Shown: positions 1 to 5,316 of the stretch, one piece after another | How the letters are laid out: every line of letters begins with the position of its first letter | Numbering within the stretch: the stretch's first letter is position 1 | Assembly: GCA_035513055.1 (NCBI GenBank) | Contig: DATKCT010000183.1 | Span: forward strand, 1 to 5,825 | Direction of reading: 5' to 3' | Length of the DNA: 5,825 bases | DNA from: DATKCT01 sp035513055 | GTDB taxonomy: Bacteria; Verrucomicrobiota; Verrucomicrobiia; Verrucomicrobiales; DEV007 | Made by a program: the position numbers and the translations under genes | The notes under the pieces: generated by a model | The model's input: only the letters and a program-made list of their open reading frames with translations | Databases searched by the model: none | What the model was told of the DNA's origin: nothing

Positions 1-80
1 ACGGACTTCCCGGACTGCGCAGCCTCGATCTCCAAACGGGCCTTCATTTCCTCAGGCAGCTTGATCGTAAGAGTAAACAT
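1..80 (-). CDS. Ribbon-helix-helix antitoxin-like protein, N-terminus only
   Basis: The minus strand from the ATG at 80 reads MFTLTIKLPEEMKARLEIEA and continues AQSGKSV to the window edge. The pattern is a short alternating beta strand (TLTIKLP), then an amphipathic helix (EEMKARLEIEA), then a turn before 'GKSV'. This is how CopG/Arc-type ribbon-helix-helix DNA-binding proteins begin, many of which are antitoxins that repress their own operon. The strand normally pairs with a second monomer and inserts in the DNA major groove. Only 27 residues are visible, so the second helix and any partner toxin lie outside the window. There is no strong Shine-Dalgarno sequence: the bases before the ATG read ATCAAAGA. 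It could equally be a stand-alone RHH regulator. The family call is fairly safe, but the antitoxin role is inference. Confidence 0.6.
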   Translation of the reverse strand, partial: MFTLTIKLPEEMKARLEIEAAQSGKS

Positions 81-192
81 TCTTTGATGGTAATACTATC
101 GGCGCAGAAAGCAAGAACTTCTGCCTCCAACCCGTTCAGTCCGTTCAGTCAGTCAGCCGCGCTGAAGGGCGCCGTGAGGCCGCCTGGATTAG

Positions 193-378
193 TCAAGATT
201 TGCACACTGGCACCCCGAGTTCACGGCCGTCGTAAACAAGGTAATTATAGGAATTCACCGTGGTTCCGCTCCGCGTGGTCGCCCTACTCGCCAGCCGGTC
301 GATCTGCGCGTCATAGTCATAGGTGTTCGCCGTCGTGCTCACCAGAGTCGTGTTGTCCCTGACACCGATATGTGACAT
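193..378 (-). pseudogene. Orphan YD-repeat (Rhs) fragment
   Basis: This 61-codon frame contains TYDYDAQIDRLASRATTRSG near residues 20-40 and 'NSYNYLVYDGREL' near residues 43-55. Both match the Tyr/Asp-rich, about 20-residue YD repeats that form the shell of Rhs and teneurin-like toxins. A whole Rhs protein has dozens of such repeats followed by the conserved core, whereas here there are about two and then a TGA. The fragment lies after, not before, the recognisable Rhs core in the direction of transcription. It is therefore not the missing upstream part of that gene but a separate scrap, probably from an older or displaced Rhs copy. An in-frame stop lies just upstream of the ATG at 378, so it is unlikely to be expressed. 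The similarity is clear by eye, and no functional product is expected. Confidence 0.6.
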
Positions 379-398
379 CTTGCTTCAGTCGCGCGCAG

Positions 399-851
399 TT
401 ACCGCTGGCTCGAAGATTTCTTGGTTGGATTGGGAACAACCAGCTCATAGACGTCCCCCTTCCGTTTGACGAACCTGGGATCCTCAACCAAGGACCGAAG
501 ATCCACAAAATTGAATTCTTCGAGCTTCTTGCCCGTCATCTGATGCAACATCTCTGAGTCAGCTTCTTTCAGGTGGCCTGTACTCAACTCTAGGACGACG
601 TGATTGAGAGGATCCCTCTCAACTAAGCAAATGAGAAAGTCTTCGAGGAGAACAAGACCGATTATTCTTTCTGATAACAGTGGACTGGTACGGCTCTCAA
701 CAAGATAGACGGATGTTGCGCTCGTTTTCTCTAAGCTAATCCCATGGGTTAGCGTCACAGAGAACTCTCCACTAGGATTCCGGAGACTCCAACGGCTAAA
801 ATCACAAGAAGAAAGCACAATACAACACATTATCAAAGTAACTAGTTTCAT
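399..851 (-). CDS. Putative immunity lipoprotein of the Rhs cassette
   Basis: A 150-residue protein with a clean lipoprotein signal: MKLVTLIMCCIVLSSC, with lipobox LSSC and Cys16 as the lipidated residue. Asp17 follows the Cys. In E. coli, Asp at +2 holds lipoproteins in the inner membrane, and whether the rule applies here is unknown. The mature part (residues 17-150) is a mixed alpha/beta globular sequence that I cannot assign to a family. Its ATG (851-849) overlaps the TGA of the Rhs tail frame (850-848) as ATGA, and no Shine-Dalgarno sequence is visible before it. This suggests translational coupling to the upstream Rhs tail. The gene is AT-rich: positions 601-660 and 661-720 hold 27 and 26 G/C of 60, against 40 of 60 for 1681-1740 in phoD, as is common for imported toxin-immunity tips. 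That it is a real lipoprotein gene is likely. The immunity role rests only on position and overlap. Confidence 0.6.
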   Translation of the reverse strand: MKLVTLIMCCIVLSSCDFSRWSLRNPSGEFSVTLTHGISLEKTSATSVYLVESRTSPLLSERIIGLVLLEDFLICLVERDPLNHVVLELSTGHLKEADSEMLHQMTGKKLEEFNFVDLRSLVEDPRFVKRKGDVYELVVPNPTKKSSSQR

Positions 852-1205
852 GGATTGAAACGATCATGTTTCACAGGTCTAAGCTCAATGTGAATGTCAA
901 AAGGAGTGATCTGGCCATTACGCTCAACTTTCTTCCACATGTGGTTATGGTCGAAATTGTACTCGTCGGTGACGAAAGGTCATGTTAGGTGGATCATTCC
1001 CCGCAAACCCATACAGATTGAACCCGCCTACTTCCCCGATGGGATCCCGCCCGAGCCACCGGCCATGCCGTGGATCCAAATAGCGGTGGCCGTAATACAG
1101 ATGCCCGCTCTCGTCGTCCGTATACTTCGTGCTGAAGCGGAAGGGATTGTTCGGCGGTCCCTCCGAAGCTGGCCTGTAGAAGTTACGTAATGCGTTAATG
1201 CTCAT
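848..1205 (-). pseudogene. Truncated and frameshifted Rhs core with C-terminal tail
   Basis: From about 1196 the minus strand carries the conserved C-terminal core of Rhs proteins: 'NPFRFSTKYTDDESG', 'LYYGHRYLDPRHGRWLGRDP', then 'GGFNLYGFAGNDPPN'. In intact Rhs toxins this marks the end of the YD shell, and a variable toxin domain follows. Here everything upstream is missing, because before 1205 the sequence is a GC-rich hairpin spacer and then phoD. After 'GNDPPNMT' the core frame runs out of sense and stops at TAA 945-947. A one-base shift around 975-980 opens a frame that reads 'FVTDEYNFDHNHMWKK' and ends '...HDRFNP' at TGA 848-850. The usual DPxGx sequence after the core is absent, so part of the junction may be deleted. 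The start codon at 1205 is arbitrary. This is a remnant of a contact-dependent toxin gene, almost certainly not active as it stands. Confidence 0.75.
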
Positions 1206-1266
1206 GGGGCAGGCACGGATCTCGGGTCTCCTCGGCCAAAATAGGCGCGCAGGCTCTCGGACTGCG

Positions 1267-1302
1267 GCGAGCGGCGCCGCTCGCGCTCCGGGCGCGGAGC
1301 GC
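1267..1302. repeat. Two adjacent strong hairpins in the spacer after phoD
   Basis: Positions 1267-1284 are an 18-base perfect palindrome (GCGAGCGGC then GCCGCTCGC). It is followed, sharing two bases, by an 8-bp stem: GCGCTCCG at 1283-1290, loop GGCG, CGGAGCGC at 1295-1302. They lie 44 bases beyond the phoD stop, at the junction with the truncated Rhs remnant. No T-run follows on either strand, so this is not a textbook intrinsic terminator. It may still stall or protect the phoD transcript end, or be a dispersed palindromic repeat. Confidence 0.5.
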
Positions 1303-1345
1303 CATTGCGGCCGAAGGCGGATCGTGGCCATGATCGCCCTTGTGT

Positions 1346-2884
1346 CTACTCCGCATTCAGTTCAATGGCCCACAAGGTTTTCCCGGCCGCGTTGCGGTGC
1401 TCCACCCGCAGCAATCCCGTCTCGCCCTCTAGAGTACAGAACCCGAAGAACTGATGCCCCTCGGCAGGCGACCGGTTCGGACGCATCCCCTCGGGGATGC
1501 CCACAAAGCGCGCCTGCAGACCGAAGGTGCCATCCACGGGATTCGGACCGAACGTGCCCGCGTGGAGCGGGCCGCTGACAAACTCCCAGAATCCATCGAA
1601 GTCTTGAAAGGCGGCTTGCTCCGGATCGTAGTAATGCGAGGCGGCGTAGTGCACATCGGCCGTCAACCAAACCACGTTGCGAACCCCGGACCGCTTGAGG
1701 AAGGAGAGCAGTTCCGCCATCTCCAACTCGCGGCCACGCGGCGGCCCGTCGTCGCCATTGGCCATTCCCTCGAAGGCCTCCTCGCCGTCCGGCACCACCA
1801 GTCCTATGGGTATGTCGCTGGCCACGATCTTCCAAGTGGCGCGGGATGCCGCCAGTTCCTTCTGCAACCAGGAAAGCTGAGCGTCCCCGAGAAATGCCGT
1901 ATCCGAGTCCCGCTCCCCTTGCCGGTTGAAAGTGTTGACCCCCCGATAACTGCGCTGGTCGATGACAAAGACGTCAAGCTGCGGGCCCCGAGGAATGCGC
2001 CGGTAGATGCGCTCCGGATCATCCGGCAGCACCCGGATCGGGGTATACTCGAAAAGCGCGCGGCGACTCCGCGCCGCGAGGAGGGCCGCGCTTTTCACCG
2101 TGTAACGGGCATCCTCCAGCAACCGCTCGCCGGGATACCAGTTGTTCGTCGTTTCGTGATCGTCCCATTGCACAATCAGCGGCACCTCCGCGTGAAAACG
2201 GCGAAGGTTCTCATCCAGAAGATTGTAGCGGAAATTTCCCCGAAACTCTTCCAGCGTCTCCGCCACTTTCCTTTTCGAAGGCGTCACCCGGTTTCGCCAC
2301 ACCGAGCTGTCGTCCAAGACCACTTCGTCCTGGAGGGGATTGTCCGCGTAAATGAGGTCGCCGCTGTGGATGAAAAAATCGGGCCGGGCCGCCCGTATGG
2401 TCTCGTAGATGCGCATGCCGCCGCGGTCCAAATCGATGCCCCAACCCTGACCGGCCGTGTCGCCGGACCAAGCGAAGCGTTGGGTCTCCCGGCCTCCCTC
2501 GGCGGCCGGCGCCGTGCGAAAACTCCCGGCGCCGGAATGCGTCACGCCGCCGGGATCCTCGAGGCTGGCGAAGCGCACCCGGTATTCGATCTCCGCACTA
2601 GGCGGCAGGCCGCGCAGGACGGTCTTCGCCGTAAAATCACTGGTCTCGAGGGCCGCCGGACCGTCCACCGTCGCCCAGTCTTGCTCTCCACGCCTGCGCC
2701 AATCGACCTGCATCCGGGCGGAACCGTCGGCCCTGCCCCAGATCACGGCGGCATCCGCAACCACGTCCCCAGCCATGACGCCGCAGGCCGAACCGGCAGG
2801 CTCCGGCACATCCTGGCCCGGCGAGAAGCCGATCGCGGCGCCCGAGCCCAGGGCCAAGAGCAAGGTTCGGGCCAAGGCGTTCAT
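1346..2884 (-). CDS. PhoD-like metallophosphatase, exported
   Basis: A 512-residue protein that probably hydrolyses phosphate mono- or diesters outside the cytoplasm. Residues 1-25 (MNALARTLLLALGSGAAIGF and onward) look like a Sec signal peptide without the twin-arginine motif typical of B. subtilis PhoD. Residues about 34-125 resemble the N-terminal Ig-like PhoD domain ('CGVMAGDVVADAAVIWGR'). The catalytic domain shows SGDTAGQGWG (140-149), 'FFIHSGDLIYAD' (170-181), QWDDHETTNNW (239-249), 'VFVIDQRSYRG' (305-315), 'FLGDAQLSWL' (331-340) and 'WLTADVHYAASHYYDP' (406-421), a full set of PhoD-type metal and substrate positions. In place of the usual 'SCQ' at the first motif it has 'SGD', which as I recall marks a recognised subgroup. 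The ATG at 2884 was chosen because the signal peptide starts there; the 177 in-frame codons upstream make no sense and overlap the divergent gene. The length is normal, and I see no damage. The substrate is unknown. Confidence 0.9.
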   Translation of the reverse strand: MNALARTLLLALGSGAAIGFSPGQDVPEPAGSACGVMAGDVVADAAVIWGRADGSARMQVDWRRRGEQDWATVDGPAALETSDFTAKTVLRGLPPSAEIEYRVRFASLEDPGGVTHSGAGSFRTAPAAEGGRETQRFAWSGDTAGQGWGIDLDRGGMRIYETIRAARPDFFIHSGDLIYADNPLQDEVVLDDSSVWRNRVTPSKRKVAETLEEFRGNFRYNLLDENLRRFHAEVPLIVQWDDHETTNNWYPGERLLEDARYTVKSAALLAARSRRALFEYTPIRVLPDDPERIYRRIPRGPQLDVFVIDQRSYRGVNTFNRQGERDSDTAFLGDAQLSWLQKELAASRATWKIVASDIPIGLVVPDGEEAFEGMANGDDGPPRGRELEMAELLSFLKRSGVRNVVWLTADVHYAASHYYDPEQAAFQDFDGFWEFVSGPLHAGTFGPNPVDGTFGLQARFVGIPEGMRPNRSPAEGHQFFGFCTLEGETGLLRVEHRNAAGKTLWAIELNAE

Positions 2885-3131
2885 TCCCAGCTTGTAACCA
2901 TTCCACGCCGGCCCGGCAAGCCTGTCAAACGGGACTCGCGGAGCTTCCTCGTGTATCCGCCCATTCCTCAGACGATGTCTGCTGTGGCTTGCAGCGTCGA
3001 CCAGCGCGGACCCTTTCCGTGCCCTCCCACAGGACCGGCGGGGACTTTTCGCTTGCGGGACGGGTTTTCCCATTGCCCGTTCAACGGGAGCGCCTCCTTC
3101 ATCCGCAGTTCTCTGAACCCTCGAGTCACTC
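2885..3131. promoter_or_regulatory. Divergent intergenic region between the phosphatase and stress-protein genes
   Basis: These 247 bases separate two genes transcribed away from each other, so promoters for both must lie here. I see no convincing -35/-10 pair on either strand, as is common in GC-rich non-model bacteria. The one symmetric element is CCCGTT-C-AACGGG at 3076-3088, a 13-base inverted repeat 43 bases before the stress-protein ATG, which could be an operator or a 5' leader hairpin. A role in regulation is inference from position. Confidence 0.4.
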
Positions 3132-4037
3132 ATGGAACCTCTCCTTTCGATTCTTGCCGGCATCGACTTCACGCCCACCTCCCACCTCGTTCTCGAAAAA
3201 GCGATTCGCTTGGCCCGCGCCAACGGTGCGAAGCTGACCGTTCTGCATGTGGTCGACGATGACCGGTTCGAAAGGTCCCGCGTCCCCAGGCGAGAAGGAC
3301 TTCCCGCACCGGGAGTCGAGGAGATTTTAAGGCCGGCCCAAGACCGCATGGCGGAATTGCTGGCACAGCATGATCTGTCCGGCCTGGCGCCCTCCATCGA
3401 AGTGCTGTTGGGCAACCCCTACAAGGTCATTCTCGACTTGGTCGAAACGCAGGCCATTGGTCTCGTGGCCCTCAGCGCCCACGATGCCCAAGAACGCCGG
3501 CTTGGCCCGGTCGCCTCCCGCTGCGTGCGACGCGTCCCCGCCGACATACTCCTCGTCAGGGACTGGCATGCCCAACCCTATCAGCGCATTGCCGCCTGCG
3601 TCGACTTCTCCGAGACCTCGAGACGCGCTCTGGCCTATGCGATCCGCCTGGCGCGTCAAGACGAAGCCAGGCTCGAGCTGTTGCACGCGATTTATCCCCC
3701 CGGACGCGATTACGCCGGACAAGCCCTCTATCAACGGATGGATGACCGCCTCACCTACGAGCAGGAAGTCCAGCAGGAAGTGGAAAAGACCATCGAGCAA
3801 TTCATCGAACCCTTTGGCGCCGAGTTAGCCGGGATCGACTTCCACACCACCATTCTGCATGCAACCCATGTGGCCCTTGAAATCACGAGCCATCTCAAGC
3901 GGGAAAACTGCGATCTGGTTGCTCTGGGAACGACCGGCAAAAGTCGAATGTTAGGCACACTGCTCGGCAGCAATGCGGAACGCCTTATCCACGACGCTCC
4001 CTGCTCGGTGCTGGCGGTGAAAAGCGCACGGGGGTAG
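3132..4037 (+). CDS. Universal stress protein, tandem UspA domains
   Basis: A 301-residue cytoplasmic protein made of two UspA-type domains, about residues 3-143 and 149-297, the length and arrangement of UspE-like tandem proteins. Domain 1 begins 'SILAGIDFTPTSHLVLEKAI' and domain 2 'RIAACVDFSETSRRALAYAI', both the usual beta1-loop-alpha1 opening with the conserved Asp. Domain 2 has a complete nucleotide-binding signature G-x2-G-x9-G-S-N: 'LGTTGKSRMLGTLLGSN', G266, G269, G279. The equivalent place in domain 1, 'SAHDAQERRLGPVAS' (115-129), has Ser, Asp and Ala where the three glycines should be, so only the second half is likely to bind ATP. Such proteins raise survival under stress or growth arrest, often without a known enzymatic role. 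The ATG at 3132 fits the domain start, although no strong Shine-Dalgarno sequence precedes it. It is transcribed divergently from the phosphatase gene. Confidence 0.92.
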   Translation: MEPLLSILAGIDFTPTSHLVLEKAIRLARANGAKLTVLHVVDDDRFERSRVPRREGLPAPGVEEILRPAQDRMAELLAQHDLSGLAPSIEVLLGNPYKVILDLVETQAIGLVALSAHDAQERRLGPVASRCVRRVPADILLVRDWHAQPYQRIAACVDFSETSRRALAYAIRLARQDEARLELLHAIYPPGRDYAGQALYQRMDDRLTYEQEVQQEVEKTIEQFIEPFGAELAGIDFHTTILHATHVALEITSHLKRENCDLVALGTTGKSRMLGTLLGSNAERLIHDAPCSVLAVKSARG

Positions 4038-4050
4038 CCCGTATTTCTCA
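4028..4050 (+). terminator. Weak candidate terminator hairpin at the stress-protein stop
   Basis: ACGGG (4028-4032), loop GGTAG containing the stop codon, and CCCGT (4038-4042) form a 5-bp stem, followed by ATTTCTCA. The stem is short and the T-run poor. It is the only candidate in the 47 bases between this gene and the convergent lipoprotein gene, so it is offered with low confidence. Confidence 0.2.
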
Positions 4051-4084
4051 TACCCTTTCTGCTGTGGCGCGCTGACCCCTCCAA

Positions 4085-4705
4085 TCAGCGTCCCGCCGCC
4101 TCGTCTAGCAGGGATCGAAACACCCGGAGATCCCCTTCCGGCAACTCCGTCGACTCGCGCGTCGCTCCTTTGTCATCCAAAAAGACAATCCGCGCTCCAC
4201 CCCGGACCGCAAAGAATCGCGCTTCTCCCCCAAAACGCACATCCCCCAGTTTTCCGACCAAAACACCCTCCGCCGCTCCACCCAAGATCGCATCGAAGTA
4301 ACCGCGCAGATCGCCGATAAGTTGAGCTAAAGTCCTCGACCGGCCCGATCGCAGCGTGAACTCTCGGCGGTGGCGATCGACCGCGTCGAACGTGTAACCC
4401 ACCGACGACACCGTCAGTCTCAATTCCTGCCCGGCCGTTCCCGTGCTCGGACGGCCGGTGGCGCTCACCGTGTAAACGGACTGTCGCGCCCCGCTCGCCA
4501 CGTCCCTTTGAGCCAACACGACCGGCAAAGTCCACCCACCGGCCGGACCCGCCGCCTCACCGCGCGAAACGACCCCACCGTCACTGACGCCTGGGTCCTC
4601 CGGTCCAGTGCAGCCCGGCGCCGCCATGCCCGCCGCCACGGCTACCCCGCAGACCAACCACATCCTCAAACCGCGGCCTTTCCCGCCCTGATCCGGCAGC
4701 AGCAT
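4085..4705 (-). CDS. Probable lipoprotein of unknown function
   Basis: An unrecognised protein of about 206 residues. From the ATG at 4705 it starts with a basic stretch (GGKGRGLR, about residues 7-14), then a hydrophobic segment 'MWLVCGVAVAAGMAAPGC' ending at Cys32. That looks like a lipoprotein signal with a weak lipobox (A-P-G-C, not L-A-G-C). A Gly/Pro/Asp-rich linker follows to about residue 56. A folded part then shows beta-rich segments ('QSVYTVSA', 'QELRLTVSSVGYTFDAV') and a helical 'RTLAQLIGDLRGYFDAILGG'. It ends with more strands ('ARFFAVRGGARIVFLDDKG') and a helix. I do not recognise the family. The start is uncertain: ATGs at 4717, 4714 and 4663 are also possible, but 4663 would remove the basic n-region. 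The open frame continues upstream to 5179 only by reading through intergenic repeats, so that extension is rejected. It is convergent with the stress-protein gene, with 47 bases between stops. Confidence 0.65.
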   Translation of the reverse strand: MLLPDQGGKGRGLRMWLVCGVAVAAGMAAPGCTGPEDPGVSDGGVVSRGEAAGPAGGWTLPVVLAQRDVASGARQSVYTVSATGRPSTGTAGQELRLTVSSVGYTFDAVDRHRREFTLRSGRSRTLAQLIGDLRGYFDAILGGAAEGVLVGKLGDVRFGGEARFFAVRGGARIVFLDDKGATRESTELPEGDLRVFRSLLDEAAGR

Positions 4706-4760
4706 CGCGCTCATCATCTGCCAATCGCAATTGGCGCTTGGCTTGTCAAGACCAAGCCGG

Positions 4761-4839
4761 GCAGGAGTGCCCGCGCCACTATATCCCTTACCGGGTGGGC
4801 GGACACTGTTGTCCGCCAGTGGGCCGCACAAGATCGCGG
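4761..4839. repeat. Intergenic hairpin repeat, copy A
   Basis: First full copy of a roughly 80-base element. It begins GCAGGAGTGCCCGCGCCAC, passes through 'ATATCCCTTACCGGG' and ends 'GCCGCACAAGATCGCG'. It holds a perfect stem-loop, GGCGGACA (4798-4805), loop CTGT, TGTCCGCC (4810-4817). Another copy follows at 4861, and a bare 'head' (GCAGGAGTGCCCGCGC then AACAG) fills 4840-4860. It lies in the 482-base spacer between the 4085-4705 gene and the small lipoprotein gene. I see no coding content in it. Confidence 0.8.
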
Positions 4840-4860
4840 GCAGGAGTGCCCGCGCAACAG

Positions 4861-4945
4861 GCAGGAGTGCCCGCGCCACGATATCCCTTACCGGGGGGCG
4901 GGACACTGTTGTCCGCCAGTGGGCCTGGGCCGCACAAGATCGCGG
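4861..4945. repeat. Intergenic hairpin repeat, copy B
   Basis: Second full copy, differing from copy A by four substitutions and a 6-base insertion (TGGGCC, a local duplication giving GGGCCTGGGCC before CGCACAAG). Its central hairpin has one extra G in the left arm (GGCGGGACA against TGTCCGCC). At the junction between head copies, CGCGGGCA-GGAG-TGCCCGCG (4836-4855) forms a second hairpin from the end of one unit and the start of the next, suggesting that the units fold as a chain. Confidence 0.8.
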
Positions 4946-5018
4946 GCAGGCATGTAGTAAGGAGTGCCAGCGCCACAGGCAGGAGTACCCGCGCCCCAGT
5001 ATTTCCCAACCGGGGGTT
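4946..5018. repeat. Degenerate head and truncated repeat copy C
   Basis: At 4946 another head begins, but it is interrupted by about 12 bases (GCATGTAGTAAG) before resuming as GAGTGCCAGCGCCACAG. At 4979 a further copy begins (GCAGGAGTACCCGCGCCCCAG, TATTTCCCAACCGGG) and fades near 5018, without the central hairpin. These are diverged or broken members of the family at 4761 and 4861. From 5019 to 5187 I see no repeat, gene or clear promoter. Confidence 0.6.
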
Positions 5019-5187
5019 GCTCCACCGCCGCTCAGAGACGACCCCCAGAGATTCGGAGGCTCCTTCCTCCCTCCGGCGCCCCGTTGGTGCATAGGCACTG
5101 GCGCGAAGACACCCCGTCCCGTTTCTCTCTTGCCGAAGCCTTGCCCCCCTGCGAAGGTCAGGCACAAACCACAGCTCACGCGTGTCG

Positions 5188-5313
5188 ATGCGCCGTTTTC
5201 TTCTCCTCGCCGCCATACTCGGAACGCTGGCGCTCTCCGGATGTATCATCGCTGAACGCGGATGGCCGGCCGATTCCAGGCCGGAAGGCCAGAACACAGC
5301 GAATCGCGTCTGA
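5188..5313 (+). CDS. Small lipoprotein, 41 residues
   Basis: A short gene on the plus strand: ATG at 5188, TGA at 5311-5313. The product has a near-ideal lipoprotein signal, MRRFLLLAAILGTLALSGC, with two arginines, a 13-residue hydrophobic core and lipobox L-S-G-C (Cys19). Only 22 residues follow the Cys: IIAERGWPADSRPEGQ, then NTANRV. The mature peptide would be a small, polar, membrane-tethered tail, as in entericidin-like or other tiny lipoproteins, but I recognise no family. No good Shine-Dalgarno sequence precedes it, and a GTG two codons upstream (5182) is an alternative start. Its stop lies 3 bases from the stop of the convergent membrane-protein gene. A hairpin (CCGGCC 5266-5271, GGCCGG 5279-5284) lies inside the coding sequence near its end. 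A chance signal-like sequence cannot be excluded, but the lipobox is unusually good. Confidence 0.55.
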   Translation: MRRFLLLAAILGTLALSGCIIAERGWPADSRPEGQNTANRV

Positions 5314-5316
5314 CCG

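Noticed and set aside
132..156. Short tandem repeat CCGTTCAGT x2 followed by CAGTCAG
   Set aside because: It has only two copies of 9 bases in a short spacer, too little to call an iteron, attachment site or array.
84..362. A 92-codon plus-strand frame
   Set aside because: It lies antisense to the YD-repeat fragment, has a Ser/Arg/Pro-rich composition and shows no recognisable motif.
1206..1331. 42-codon N-terminal extension of the Rhs core frame from an ATG at 1331
   Set aside because: It reads through the palindrome spacer and gives an Arg/Ala/Pro-rich sequence unlike Rhs. The Rhs similarity starts only near 1196.
1454..3262. A 602-codon open frame on the plus strand, antisense to the phosphatase gene
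   Set aside because: It mirrors the whole PhoD gene and overlaps the start of the stress-protein gene in another frame. Its translation is Arg/His-rich with no recognisable domain. Long antisense frames are usual in GC-rich coding DNA.
2885..3415. N-terminal extension of 177 codons on the phosphatase frame
   Set aside because: It begins at a TTG inside the divergent stress-protein gene and is low-complexity and basic. The signal peptide begins at 2884.
4706..5179. 158-codon extension of the 4085-4705 frame up to a GTG at 5179
   Set aside because: It is a translation of the intergenic hairpin repeats (segments such as ARALLP and GAGTPA recur), followed by a second, better signal peptide start.
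4731..5297. Several open frames on both strands across the repeat region
   Set aside because: All are readings of the same repeats in different frames, with no domain and no plausible start signals.
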